Positions 1 to 7,692 of a stretch of 15,995 nt of DNA are shown one piece after another. The stretch's first letter is position 1. Each line of letters opens with the position of its first letter. The stretch is from positions 1 through 15,995 of the forward strand of contig BNWD01000014.1 of the NCBI GenBank assembly GCA_025998575.1, in the 5' to 3' direction. Under the pieces are notes generated by a model, which ran no database searches, was not told where the DNA came from, and saw only the letters and a program-made list of their open reading frames with translations. The position numbers and the translations under genes are program-made. The stretch comes from Alphaproteobacteria bacterium. GTDB taxonomy: Bacteria > Pseudomonadota > Alphaproteobacteria > RUG11792.

Positions 1-342
1 CCGCAACTTAAGAGTTTTTGGTGTGCAGATGATATGCAAGATTATTATAATAATATTAAACAGAGCTACCTAAAATGGCGTTCAAATATACGATCTTTAG
101 AGGCAGCTTACTCACAACTCTAACCAATCTAACCAAGCGGAGCTGAAAAAACCCTCTCCGTTTTACTTAATACCAGAATGAAGATGCTGAGGAAGACACT
201 GCTCCTCGCTATCCCTTGTTTGCATGGAACAGTGTGGTCAAGGCAAGGACAGCAATTTGATTTGGCAAGTCACTTGACTGACGTTGATCAAAGTTTGCAA
301 TCAACAGTTGACACCGTGAAGGAGTTGCAGCTGCTAAATTAA
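1..342 (+). pseudogene. Decayed 3' end of an unidentified gene, runs off the left edge
   Basis: Frame 1 is open from base 1 to a TAA at 121-123. It reads as a helical segment with many aromatic and polar residues (for example CADDMQDYYNNIKQSYLKW). After that stop, protein-like sequence continues with one forward slip at a time: frame 2 from about 113 to 181 (AELKKPSPFYLIPE), frame 3 from about 174 to 251 (NEDAEEDTAPRYPLFAWNSV), then frame 1 again to a TAA at 340-342 (DLASHLTDVDQSLQSTVDTV). The last junction lies at a TTT run. A single ancestral protein end with three +1 frameshifts explains this best. Short unrelated open frames in AT-rich DNA are the alternative. The family is not recognised. 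A 54-codon open frame starting with ATG at 178 has no convincing ribosome binding site and is probably part of the remnant. Confidence 0.4.
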
Positions 343-464
343 ATTATTATTTTATTTTTTAACTTCTCAAAATTCTTATAATGCATAATTTTTTTGAATA
401 TTGCGCGATTGCAAACATATAATTTGATATTATTCTACAAAACTATTGTTGTGTTTCTAAAGCT

Positions 465-541
465 TGGTGCACCTGACAGGATTCGAACCTGTCACCTTTT
501 CCTCCGGAGGGAAACGCTCTATCCAAATGAGCTACAGGTGC
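465..541 (-). tRNA. tRNA-Arg (anticodon CCG)
   Basis: The minus strand folds into a complete cloverleaf. A 7-bp acceptor stem pairs GCACCTG with CAGGTGC. The D arm has GCTC/GAGC. The anticodon arm is TTTCC/GGAAA around the loop CTCCGGA, giving anticodon CCG, which reads arginine codon CGG. The T arm is ACAGG/CCTGT with the standard TTCGAAT loop. The discriminator base A is followed by an encoded CCA. Length is 77 bases. A sigma70-like promoter lies just upstream. The gene is monocistronic and transcribed leftwards, away from lpxA. Confidence 0.97.
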
Positions 542-549
542 ATAACTAT

Positions 550-579
550 ATGATACCTCGTATTGCCCAACCGAGTCAA
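550..579 (-). promoter_or_regulatory. Promoter of tRNA-Arg(CCG)
   Basis: On the minus strand, TTGACT (574-579) and TATCAT (550-555) are separated by 18 bases and end 8 bases before the mature tRNA 5' end. Both boxes match the sigma70 consensus at five of six (-35) and four of six (-10) positions. The placement fits a stable-RNA promoter. Confidence 0.6.
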
Positions 580-994
580 AACGAATGTGAGATTGGAGTG
601 AAGAATGCAGTAACTCGATTTTATATTTTAAAAAATTTGAATTCATAATGACCGTCAAGACTAGTGTGCTTATTTCATTCCCGCTAGCAGCAGTTTGCAA
701 TTTTGACTAAAACTGCTCTTAAAAACAACTTTTGCAAATCGATGTTAGCTATTCATATCATATTAAACAAGAATTTTTGCTTTTAACTATTATTGCCACT
801 TAGATAGTCATTCCATTATTTCAGTTTCGAGCAAATTTAGTCAATGTATAGATTTTTACAGTATGTAATGATTGAATAAAATAAAAAGTAGTATCATTTA
901 AAACTGTATATCAATAATAGATTGACTAATAAATAGCGAGATGAAAATACCTATTTGTATAAGAACTTAGATAACAATATAGTTGTACAATTTA
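580..994. other. Gene-poor AT-rich spacer
   Basis: No convincing gene was found. A 20-codon open frame (ATG at 648) has no ribosome binding site. The bases around 689-715 can form a hairpin with 7-bp arms (GCAGTTT/AAACTGC) and a 13-base loop, but no T-run follows. Confidence 0.5.
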
Positions 995-1114
995 TTAGCC
1001 ATTCATCTCAAAAATCTCTTGCCAACAAACTTTCTTTAAATATACTGGTTTATGCATATGGCGTAACTCAGCGGCGCAGTAAATAGTTGCTGTGTTATTT
1101 TTTGGCTTTTTCAT
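995..1114 (-). CDS. Possible 39-residue hypothetical protein or gene remnant
   Basis: The minus strand has an ATG at 1112-1114 and a stop at 995-997. It encodes a basic peptide starting MKKPKNNTATIYCAAELRHM and ending in KKVCWQEIFEMNG. A GGA-containing stretch lies about 8 bases before the ATG and could be a weak ribosome binding site. The same frame stays open upstream to a TAA at 1178-1180, so this could equally be the tail of a longer, now startless gene. The amino-acid mix is protein-like, with few low-complexity runs, but an open frame of about 61 codons can occur by chance at this base composition. No family is recognised. It lies on the same strand as lpxA and downstream of it. Confidence 0.25.
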   Translation of the reverse strand: MKKPKNNTATIYCAAELRHMHKPVYLKKVCWQEIFEMNG

Positions 1115-1328
1115 TTGAATTTCCGAGCATTTGCAAGAATTATAAGGTAATTTATGCGCTATATTAAAGACATTAATTTAATAGAAATTTTTAAGATAAA
1201 GCAAAGTAAATTTGATGTAAATATTTGGCGTGACTGAAAAAGCAATTTGTTATTATTATAAATTTGCTTTATTTTCGTTATAACTTCTGAAGTAAAACAT
1301 ATTTATTATATTCCATATTATAGTATAG
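1115..1328. other. Spacer downstream of lpxA
   Basis: AT-rich and without a supported gene. It contains the upstream open continuation (to 1177) of the small minus-strand frame at 995-1114. No terminator hairpin with a T-run was seen after the lpxA stop. Confidence 0.45.
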
Positions 1329-2159
1329 TCATGGCTCAGCGACATCAGTAGGAGTTGTAGTGCATATAGGATTTTTGGATTTTTCTTCGATGAAGTCAGT
1401 TATTTCCATAACATTTTTACTTTTAGCATATTTCTTTTTGACGTGTTCGACGTTTTTAGTAAGTGAATGTTTTGGCGATTTGTTTTTGAAAATTTCAGCG
1501 TATGCACTTTGCACTTCTTCGATATCGCTAACAGAAAAACCGCGGCGTTTTAAGCCAATCAGGTTTATGCCAAAAATCGTTGTTACTCTATTGCTTCTGA
1601 CTAGCCCAAATGGAATGACGTCGCGATCAATTGCGGATGCACCGCCGATTATCGCATGAGCGCCAATCCGAATGAACTGTTTGACGGCCGACATGCCACC
1701 GATGATCGCATGATCCCCAATGCATACATGCCCAGAGAGATTCACCCCGTTTACCAATATGACGTTATCCCCAATATAACAATCATGAGCAACGTGGCAA
1801 TATGCCATAATCAAACAGTTATCGCCAATTTTTGTCAACATACCCCCGCCTTGAGTGCCTATATTCGCAGTCACATATTCACGAATAACAGTGTTTCTTC
1901 CTATCTCCAAACGCGAGCGCTCATTCTCATACTTCAAATCCTGCGGCGATTGTCCAAGAGAAGCGAATGGAAAAATAACGCATCCGGAGCTTATCTTTGT
2001 GTCACCGGTCACAACAACATGCGACTCTAACCGAACTGCTTCGCCCAAAACGACATTTTGTCCAACGCAACAATAAGGCCCAATAAAACAATTTTCGCCA
2101 ATAACAGCACCATCAGCAACAATCGCTGTGCTGTGAATAACTGCAGATTTACTTATCAT
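1329..2159 (-). CDS. lpxA: Acyl-ACP--UDP-N-acetylglucosamine O-acyltransferase LpxA
   Basis: LpxA catalyses the first step of lipid A synthesis in the cytoplasm, transferring a 3-hydroxyacyl chain from acyl carrier protein to the 3-OH of UDP-GlcNAc. The 276-residue product has the expected length. Residues about 5-185 are hexapeptide repeats of a left-handed beta helix (for example ADGAVIGENCFIGPYCCVG and IGDHAIIGGMSAV). The catalytic histidine is at residue 125 in CHVAHDCYIG, the same number as in the E. coli enzyme. The C-terminal helical region carries the family signature FGINLIGLKRRGFS (about 197-210). The last ~15 residues (NPICTTTPTDVAEP) form an extra tail. The ATG at 2157-2159 is preceded by only a weak purine stretch (AGTGAAAA). 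The gene stands alone on the minus strand. In most alphaproteobacteria it follows rseP-bamA-lpxD-fabZ, so the cluster has been split here. Confidence 0.96.
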   Translation of the reverse strand: MISKSAVIHSTAIVADGAVIGENCFIGPYCCVGQNVVLGEAVRLESHVVVTGDTKISSGCVIFPFASLGQSPQDLKYENERSRLEIGRNTVIREYVTANIGTQGGGMLTKIGDNCLIMAYCHVAHDCYIGDNVILVNGVNLSGHVCIGDHAIIGGMSAVKQFIRIGAHAIIGGASAIDRDVIPFGLVRSNRVTTIFGINLIGLKRRGFSVSDIEEVQSAYAEIFKNKSPKHSLTKNVEHVKKKYAKSKNVMEITDFIEEKSKNPICTTTPTDVAEP

Positions 2160-2424
2160 TTTTCACTTATAGTCATATATCAACATTTCATATAATAACA
2201 TAAAGCACAATAATCGTTATGTTACAAATAATTACAAGTTTGTTCTGATATATAATTTATGAATTATTAATTGCTCTTATAACAATCTATAAATCCTATT
2301 ATAATGCCATTTACAACATAAATTTCGCTTCAATAACCATTGTTAAATTTTTTTTCATAAGTTTGTAATTGCTAAGTGAAAAACAAAATGTTATTATACT
2401 CAAAAAGAATCTATGAGCTTTCCG
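2160..2424. other. Upstream region of lpxA
   Basis: AT-rich spacer with no supported gene. It should hold the lpxA promoter, but several overlapping AT-rich -10-like boxes leave no single clear choice. Confidence 0.4.
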
Positions 2425-2646
2425 TTAAAATTGCTTGTTATTAAATCTTATCATAGCCGTAGTAGGAAATAGTTTCCAATCTCCAAAATAGTGCTTAACA
2501 AATTTACTTACTTTTCCTGCGACTTTCCCAACCAAAGAAACACTTTCTTCATAAGCAGGATTAACATTGTATTCTCATAATTAAAAAAATTGATACACAG
2601 CATTTTCGCAATATTCTGCATTGCGCCCAACGACAAATAAATTCAT
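2425..2646 (-). pseudogene. Short coding remnant with two in-frame stops
   Basis: On the minus strand, an ATG at 2644-2646 begins MNLFVVGRNAEYCENAVYQF. A TAA (2581-2583) and a TGA (2575-2577) interrupt it two codons apart. The same frame then continues for about 50 codons (EYNVNPAYEESVSLVGKVAG, then KVSKFVKHYFGDWKLFP) to a TAA at 2425-2427. Both halves are protein-like and lie in one frame, so one small gene of about 73 codons inactivated by point mutation is a reasonable reading. The family is not recognised. Chance open frames in AT-rich DNA are the main alternative. It lies between lpxA and the unknown 216-residue gene, all on the minus strand. Confidence 0.35.
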
Positions 2647-2784
2647 ATGTTTATAAAGGTAAACATCTTCATATTAAAATTATTCCTAATAATATAAAAT
2701 TTGCATTTTCAATACAATTCATAGTTTCACAAAATATGGCAGCTATTTACAAAATACTTAAAAACTTAACTAAATGCGCGCGCG

Positions 2785-3435
2785 CTATTCATATCTCAAA
2801 ATATTATTCAATGTTGCATTACCATAAATATTATCTTGAATTCCTTCTAATTCCCGCAATAAAATGCCATCGTTTTCTAACTTCAACGACTCCCCCAAGC
2901 TAAAATGGCTTGACAAGTCATCAAAATAAAAAAAGTCTAATTTTTCAGAATTTCTTTTTTCATGAAATAAGTCAAATACTTGCCAAATAATGATAGAGCT
3001 TCCGCTTTCTTTCTTTTCCAATTCCTTACAAATAGAACCAAAAAAACCGTTCAAACACTTATTGTTAATGAATTTAAACTCTTCCGAAAACGAATAATAT
3101 GTTTTAAAAATATTAAATAATCGCATAAACGATAGTCCAAGCTCTGAACAATCTTGCAGCAAATTTTCCTCTAAATTAAAAATATATGTCAATATTTCAG
3201 GTTGCCTCCGAATAGATCTAAGAATTCCTTGAAATTGTGGATCTTTCCAAATCGCATCAATACGCCCCTGATTAAAATCGCCATTTAGCAGTATATATTG
3301 TATATTCTCTTTTATTTGAGGTAATTTATCATATAATTTTTCCAGACTAGGAAATGCATTAATGCATGCATAAACAATAGTTAAATCTCTCAACTGTTCA
3401 GGCTTTAATTCACTGCTCCCACTATAACGGCGCAT
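2785..3435 (-). CDS. Hypothetical 216-residue protein, probably the frameshifted body of an exported protein
   Basis: The family is not recognised. The product is mainly helical and acidic-to-neutral, with several aromatic-rich stretches (RLFNIFKTYYSFSEEFKF, DFFYFDDLSSHF) and no membrane segment. The ATG at 3433-3435 has AGGTG five bases upstream and could be used. However, a better start lies at 3468-3470, in another frame, behind AAAGGAG at good spacing. That frame encodes a typical signal peptide and stops at 3405. Adding a single G to the GGG run near 3415 would join the two frames as VIVGSSELKPEQLRDL. This suggests that the real gene spans 2785-3470, is exported, and carries a one-base deletion. 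A slippage-dependent gene is also possible. A promoter-like pair lies further upstream. It is followed by the remnant at 2425-2646. Confidence 0.55.
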   Translation of the reverse strand: MRRYSGSSELKPEQLRDLTIVYACINAFPSLEKLYDKLPQIKENIQYILLNGDFNQGRIDAIWKDPQFQGILRSIRRQPEILTYIFNLEENLLQDCSELGLSFMRLFNIFKTYYSFSEEFKFINNKCLNGFFGSICKELEKKESGSSIIIWQVFDLFHEKRNSEKLDFFYFDDLSSHFSLGESLKLENDGILLRELEGIQDNIYGNATLNNILRYE

Positions 3436-3470
3436 AAAGCACCTAGCTTCAATAATTTCGTAACTTTCAT
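3405..3470 (-). CDS. Signal-peptide frame upstream of the 216-residue protein
   Basis: This 21-codon minus-strand frame (MKVTKLLKLGALCAVIVG plus AVN) starts at an ATG with a strong ribosome binding site, AAAGGAG, about eight bases upstream. Two lysines followed by an uninterrupted hydrophobic core are typical of a Sec signal peptide. No lipobox fits around the cysteine. The frame overlaps the start of the 216-residue frame and differs from it by one base. It is best read as the detached N-terminus of that protein, not as a free peptide. Confidence 0.5.
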   Translation of the reverse strand: MKVTKLLKLGALCAVIVGAVN

Positions 3471-3508
3471 ATCAAATTCTCCTTTTAAAACGATTAACAC
3501 AATAGTGT

Positions 3509-3538
3509 ATAATAACGCCATTTACGAGATAATAGCAA
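3509..3538 (-). promoter_or_regulatory. Candidate promoter of the exported protein gene
   Basis: On the minus strand, TTGCTA (3533-3538) and TATTAT (3509-3514) are 18 bases apart and lie about 38 bases before the signal-peptide ATG at 3470. The -10 box matches consensus at five of six positions and the -35 box at four of six. Confidence 0.4.
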
Positions 3539-3628
3539 GCCGAGGTCAATATAACAACTTTACGATTTTACTAGGAAAGCAGCTTTGAATGTAAAAAGTA
3601 ATTATCTTGAGATTCATTGATTTAGCAA

Positions 3629-3656
3629 TTGTTAAAGTTTTCTGTTATGATATTCT
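3629..3656 (+). promoter_or_regulatory. Weak candidate promoter of rseP-bamA
   Basis: TTGTTA (3629-3634) and TATTCT (3651-3656) are 16 bases apart and lie about 35 bases before rseP. Each box matches consensus at only four of six positions, so this is tentative. Confidence 0.3.
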
Positions 3657-3691
3657 TAAAATAGATTGAGGAAATCATGAGTTTTTGAAAT

Positions 3692-4807
3692 ATGCATGTT
3701 GTTTTATCCACAGCTTTGTTCATTTTCCTCATTTGCATTCTTGTCATAGTCCACGAATTGGGACATTTTTTAGTGGCAAGAGCGAATGGGGTTTTTGTCG
3801 AAGCATTTTCTGTTGGCATTGGGCCCGTTCTGTTTGAAAAGACTGGGAAAAGTGGGACCAAATGGAGGTTTTCATTATTCCCAATTGGGGGCTATGTCAA
3901 AATGTTTGGTGATGCTGACGTCTCGAGCGTCAAGGAAACAATCCAAAGCGGCTTCAGCGAGGAGGACATGGACAAAATGTCTTTGCATCGCAAAAAGCCG
4001 TGGCAAAAGCTGTTTGTCGCTGCCGCCGGCCCTGTTTTCAACTTCGTCTTCGCCATAGGGGTTTTGTTCTTCCTGACTATGGCGCAAGGCGCACCGGAAT
4101 ATCCTCCGACAATAACCGTTGCCGGTGAAGATTCGTTAGCATACACTTCTGGGCTTCGAGATGGAGATCTGATAATAAAAGCTAATGGGAAGGATATTGC
4201 TAATTTTGACGAGCTGAAGGAACAAATCGTTGCCTCTCATGGAAAAGAGATGCCGTTGGAAATCAAGCGAAACGAAGAAACGAAAGAGATTTTGGTTGAA
4301 ATGTTCAAGAAAGAAGGAGAGGAAATCGTTCCTTTAACAATGCTTGGAATCGCTCCAAAGGATCCTCCTAAATTCAAAAAATTTGGCTGCTTGGAGTCCA
4401 TAACAGCGGCTGTTTTGACTACGTATCGATTGGCTGCTGACAATATGAAGGCTATTTTCTCGATATTAACAAGGAAAGCTAGCACGAAAAATGTCGGAGG
4501 AGTGATCTCAATTTTCAAGCTGACGTCTCAGAGCGCGTCACAAGGAGTCGCCTCATTCGTCTTCACATTGGCCATTTTGTCCACTGTTTTAGGGGCAGTC
4601 AACTTGCTGCCTATTCCTGTTCTTGATGGTGGGACCGTTTTAATCTCGGCTATCGAGTGGATAATCGGCAGGCCTTTAAACAAGAAGTTTGTTGAGGTCA
4701 TCTTTTTCATTGGATTAGCATTTGTCGTTGGGCTCATGCTCCTTGGGCTGTGGAACGATTTAGCGAATTGTAAGTTTTTTGTTTGGTTGGAGAATTTGTT
4801 TAAATGA
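3692..4807 (+). CDS. rseP: Site-2 intramembrane zinc metalloprotease RseP
   Basis: RseP is an inner-membrane protease that cleaves single-span membrane proteins such as anti-sigma factors and signal-peptide remnants. The product has 371 residues, shorter than the 450-residue E. coli enzyme. The zinc-binding HExxH (HELGH) is at 21-25 in the first membrane segment. A conserved GGYVKMFGD follows at about 66-74. The AAGPVFNFVFAI segment starts at 111. One PDZ domain covers about 138-195. The second catalytic motif NLLPIPVLDGG spans 304-314, with a final membrane segment near 335-353. A single PDZ domain explains the shorter length. The ATG at 3692 lacks its own ribosome binding site. A well-placed GAGGAAA instead serves an ATG at 3677 in the same frame, which reads ATG AGT TTT TGA and stops before 3692. 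The stop codon overlaps the bamA start in ATGA, which indicates translational coupling. Confidence 0.95.
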   Translation: MHVVLSTALFIFLICILVIVHELGHFLVARANGVFVEAFSVGIGPVLFEKTGKSGTKWRFSLFPIGGYVKMFGDADVSSVKETIQSGFSEEDMDKMSLHRKKPWQKLFVAAAGPVFNFVFAIGVLFFLTMAQGAPEYPPTITVAGEDSLAYTSGLRDGDLIIKANGKDIANFDELKEQIVASHGKEMPLEIKRNEETKEILVEMFKKEGEEIVPLTMLGIAPKDPPKFKKFGCLESITAAVLTTYRLAADNMKAIFSILTRKASTKNVGGVISIFKLTSQSASQGVASFVFTLAILSTVLGAVNLLPIPVLDGGTVLISAIEWIIGRPLNKKFVEVIFFIGLAFVVGLMLLGLWNDLANCKFFVWLENLFK

Positions 4808-7428
4808 AACTAAAATTATTATTTCTAAGTATATTGATTGCATCTGCAAGTTTTGAAGCTAGATCGGAACTCATTTCCAAAATAGAATTTGTTGGATGTC
4901 AAAGGGTTGATCCTGAAACGATATCGTCCTATTTGCTTTTGAAAGAAGGATGCGAATATGATCAAGATCTCGTTAATGAAGCGCTGAAAACGTTGAATTC
5001 AACAGGATTTTTCGAGGAAGTCAAAATCGATAAAAATGGTTCAGTTTTATGCGTCAGAATCAAAGAATACCCAATAATCAATCGGATTTCATTTGAAGGC
5101 AATTCCAAAATAAGCGACAAAGACATCAAAAATGCTGTCAAACTCAATCCAAGAGAGATTTTATCTCCTCCAAAAATCAAAGAAATTCAGCAAGGTTTGC
5201 TCGATGCTTATCGAAGAATGGGGATGTATAACGTCAGGATCGATCCGAAAATCATAAGACTGGCCAATAATAAAGTAAATCTCGTTTTTGAAATAAAAGA
5301 AAACGCGCAAGCAAAAATAAAAAAAATAATTTTTGTTGGTAATTCAAGGTTTTCTTCAAATGAACTTCGAGACGTTATCTTCACAAAGGAAGATAAATGG
5401 TTTCGATTCTTCGTCACTGACGACAAATACGACGCTGAGCGAGTTCAGGAAGACAAATCTGCTCTCATTCGGTTCTATCATGAACATGGTTATGCAAACG
5501 CTAAAATCTGCGAACCTGTGGCTGAGCTGTCTTCAGACAAAAAATATTTCACATTAACATTCACAATAGACGAAGGAAAAATCTATAGAGTTAGAGATGT
5601 GAAAATAACATCTCACATTAAGCAATTGCCTGAAAAAGACCTATGGAGCGGCCTTTATACTAAAAAGGGAAATATTTATAATTCGACTTATGCCGAAATT
5701 GATTGTGGGTTAATCACAAAAACTGCAAGCTTGAAAGGCATACCATCTGTCAATGTTGAGCCTGATATTAAAAAAATCGAAGATAACGATAAACAAGTTC
5801 CAAAGAAAGTAAAAAAAAATAATGAAGGACTTGTTGACATAGTTTTTAATGTCTATGAAGGATCAAAAATCTATATTTCCAAGATAATTATCAAAGGAAA
5901 TACAAGAACTAGAGAACATATCATTCGTCGTGAAATTCCGATTCAGGAAGGGGATTCCTATAACAAAGCTCTTGTCAATATGGCTGAGAATAACATCAGG
6001 GGCCTTGGTTTCTTTCGAAACGTTTCGGTTGATATGGAACAAGATCCTAACTCTCCTGACAAAGCAATTTTAAATATCAATGTCGAAGAAACATCCACTG
6101 GTGAAGCTATGATCTCTGGCTCCTTCTCAACTGGTGAAGGAGTTGGCGTCGATTTGACATATAATGAACGAAACTTCTTAGGAACTGGGAAAGGCTTAAC
6201 CGTTTTCTTGGGATCAGGTCGCGTTCGAAGCGGAAAAAGCTTTAAGATAAATAATGAAACTGGAGCAGAAGAGAAAGTCCGCAGGAAAGAGAAATTCAGA
6301 TTCCTAAACAGTGTTCACGTAACTCTCTCTGACCCACATTTCTTAGACAAAGATATCGAAGGAACCGTCAGCGTTTTTCGGTTCCAAGGTGCAAGAGACG
6401 CATTCAGCATCAAAGAGATAGGGGGCGCTCTTGGCGCATCTTATGAATTGAGCTCATTGTTCTCTCAAGGCTGGGAATATGGAGCTTCTAACAGAAAATT
6501 TGATGATGTTTCCGATCAAGCATCTCCAGCTATCAAGCAACAAGTCATGAGAAAAGAAGGAAATAAATTTAGCAAAACAAGAGCAGGAAAGCACGATATT
6601 TCTTCTATAAAACACAACTTTAATTTTCATAAATATTTCATTCAAAATGATTCGAATTTTAGCGCTTCACTTGTGACGACGTTTGCTGGCCTTGGAGGAA
6701 ATGCTAGACACATTGGTAACGAAATATTCTTAAATTACGTTATCAAAGTTCAAAGAAGATCTAGCTTGAAATTCTCGTTCTCAACTGGGCTTTTATCGAA
6801 GATCGGCAATAAAAAACCTCATATAATAGACTGTTATTCCAAAGGAATGGACTCGTTTAGAGGGTTTGACGATTGCGGCGTTGGGCCGTTTTATGAGACA
6901 ACAAGTATGGTCTTGGAAAAAGATGTGTTAGGAAAACCAAGTCCTACCTCTTATAAATTACTTGATTACGCAGGAGCTACAAGATATTGGAAGGGAACAG
7001 TTCAGTTAAACTTCCCTCTTGGCGCCCCTCCTGAGCTTCAACTTGAAGGCTTCATTTTCTCTGATTTTGGCTGGCTAGGACAGCCTCCTGAGAATGGCAA
7101 AAAGTATTTCAAAACTTATAAGCTGAACTCTCCAGAAGCTGTGGCAGGGAGAAAAGCAAGGCTAATAACAACAGATTCTCTGAAAAAAGCATTCCATGTT
7201 GACTCTATGAAAGAAATTGAAAATGAAGAACTAAACTTCTCAACTATCGATTCGCAAGTCTTCAGACACAGAATCATTGACCGCAGATCTATAAGAATGT
7301 CTCTTGGAGGAGGCGTACAATTCCTGACTCCATTCGGCCCAATCGTCCTGACATACGCCGTCCCTATTAAAAAAACAAAAACAGACGTGTCATTCCGCTT
7401 CCTCATCAGCTTCGCAACAAGAATGTAA
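4804..7428 (+). CDS. bamA: Outer membrane protein assembly factor BamA
   Basis: BamA is the core of the BAM complex that folds and inserts beta-barrel proteins into the outer membrane. The 874-residue product is somewhat longer than the ~810 residues of E. coli BamA. An N-terminal signal peptide (MKLKLLFLSILIASAS) is followed by five POTRA domains at roughly 23-93, 94-172, 175-258, 260-350 and 355-430. Their conserved GN turns are visible (FEGNSKIS, FVGNSRFS, IKGNTRTR). The barrel starts near 434 (MISGSFSTGEGVGVDLTYNE). The Omp85-family loop motif RGF is at 686-688 in DSFRGFDDCGVGP. FSDFGWLG and the late strand LTPFGPIVLTYAVPI are also typical. A lysine-rich insert (about 321-341) extends POTRA4. 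The protein ends in methionine (ISFATRM), where an aromatic residue is usual. The start codon overlaps the rseP stop in ATGA. Confidence 0.96.
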   Translation: MKLKLLFLSILIASASFEARSELISKIEFVGCQRVDPETISSYLLLKEGCEYDQDLVNEALKTLNSTGFFEEVKIDKNGSVLCVRIKEYPIINRISFEGNSKISDKDIKNAVKLNPREILSPPKIKEIQQGLLDAYRRMGMYNVRIDPKIIRLANNKVNLVFEIKENAQAKIKKIIFVGNSRFSSNELRDVIFTKEDKWFRFFVTDDKYDAERVQEDKSALIRFYHEHGYANAKICEPVAELSSDKKYFTLTFTIDEGKIYRVRDVKITSHIKQLPEKDLWSGLYTKKGNIYNSTYAEIDCGLITKTASLKGIPSVNVEPDIKKIEDNDKQVPKKVKKNNEGLVDIVFNVYEGSKIYISKIIIKGNTRTREHIIRREIPIQEGDSYNKALVNMAENNIRGLGFFRNVSVDMEQDPNSPDKAILNINVEETSTGEAMISGSFSTGEGVGVDLTYNERNFLGTGKGLTVFLGSGRVRSGKSFKINNETGAEEKVRRKEKFRFLNSVHVTLSDPHFLDKDIEGTVSVFRFQGARDAFSIKEIGGALGASYELSSLFSQGWEYGASNRKFDDVSDQASPAIKQQVMRKEGNKFSKTRAGKHDISSIKHNFNFHKYFIQNDSNFSASLVTTFAGLGGNARHIGNEIFLNYVIKVQRRSSLKFSFSTGLLSKIGNKKPHIIDCYSKGMDSFRGFDDCGVGPFYETTSMVLEKDVLGKPSPTSYKLLDYAGATRYWKGTVQLNFPLGAPPELQLEGFIFSDFGWLGQPPENGKKYFKTYKLNSPEAVAGRKARLITTDSLKKAFHVDSMKEIENEELNFSTIDSQVFRHRIIDRRSIRMSLGGGVQFLTPFGPIVLTYAVPIKKTKTDVSFRFLISFATRM

Positions 7429-7457
7429 CATAACTACAAATCCCAAGAGCTTGCATT

Positions 7458-7492
7458 ATCACGTTGACAATATGACAAGCCTTGTGATTTTT
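7458..7492 (+). terminator. Weak candidate terminator after bamA
   Basis: ATCAC (7458-7462) can pair with GTGAT (7484-7488), and the latter runs into five Ts (7488-7492). The loop is long (21 bases) and the stem short, so this is only a possible intrinsic terminator, 30 bases past the bamA stop. Confidence 0.25.
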
Positions 7493-7692
7493 GGAAAGTG
7501 CAATTATATCTACAAAGATTTAAAACACTATTCACATGAAAATTTGTATCGCTATATCGAAAAGATACTCATCCTTGCTCTAAATTTTGTATCTGGAAAA
7601 ATCTGATTTACCAACTGATGTTCTTTGTAGCAAATGCAAAAAATTGCCGCTTAATAAAATTCGATATATCGATTTATATTGAATGATGAAAA
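7493..7692. other. Spacer between bamA and the accessory region
   Basis: No gene is supported. The stretch contains several ATATCGA words, including the palindrome CGATATATCG near 7662-7671. No function can be assigned. Confidence 0.4.

Noticed and set aside
443..700. Open frames across the tRNA on both strands
   Set aside because: They run through the tRNA-Arg gene and its promoter and have no ribosome binding site.
3686..3688. UGA read as tryptophan, joining MSF to RseP
   Set aside because: lpxA and rseP themselves end in TGA, and tryptophan is encoded by TGG throughout, so general UGA recoding is not supported.
3704..3712. Perfect DnaA box TTATCCACA
   Set aside because: It is a single copy inside the rseP coding sequence, with no cluster of boxes or AT-rich unwinding region typical of an origin.
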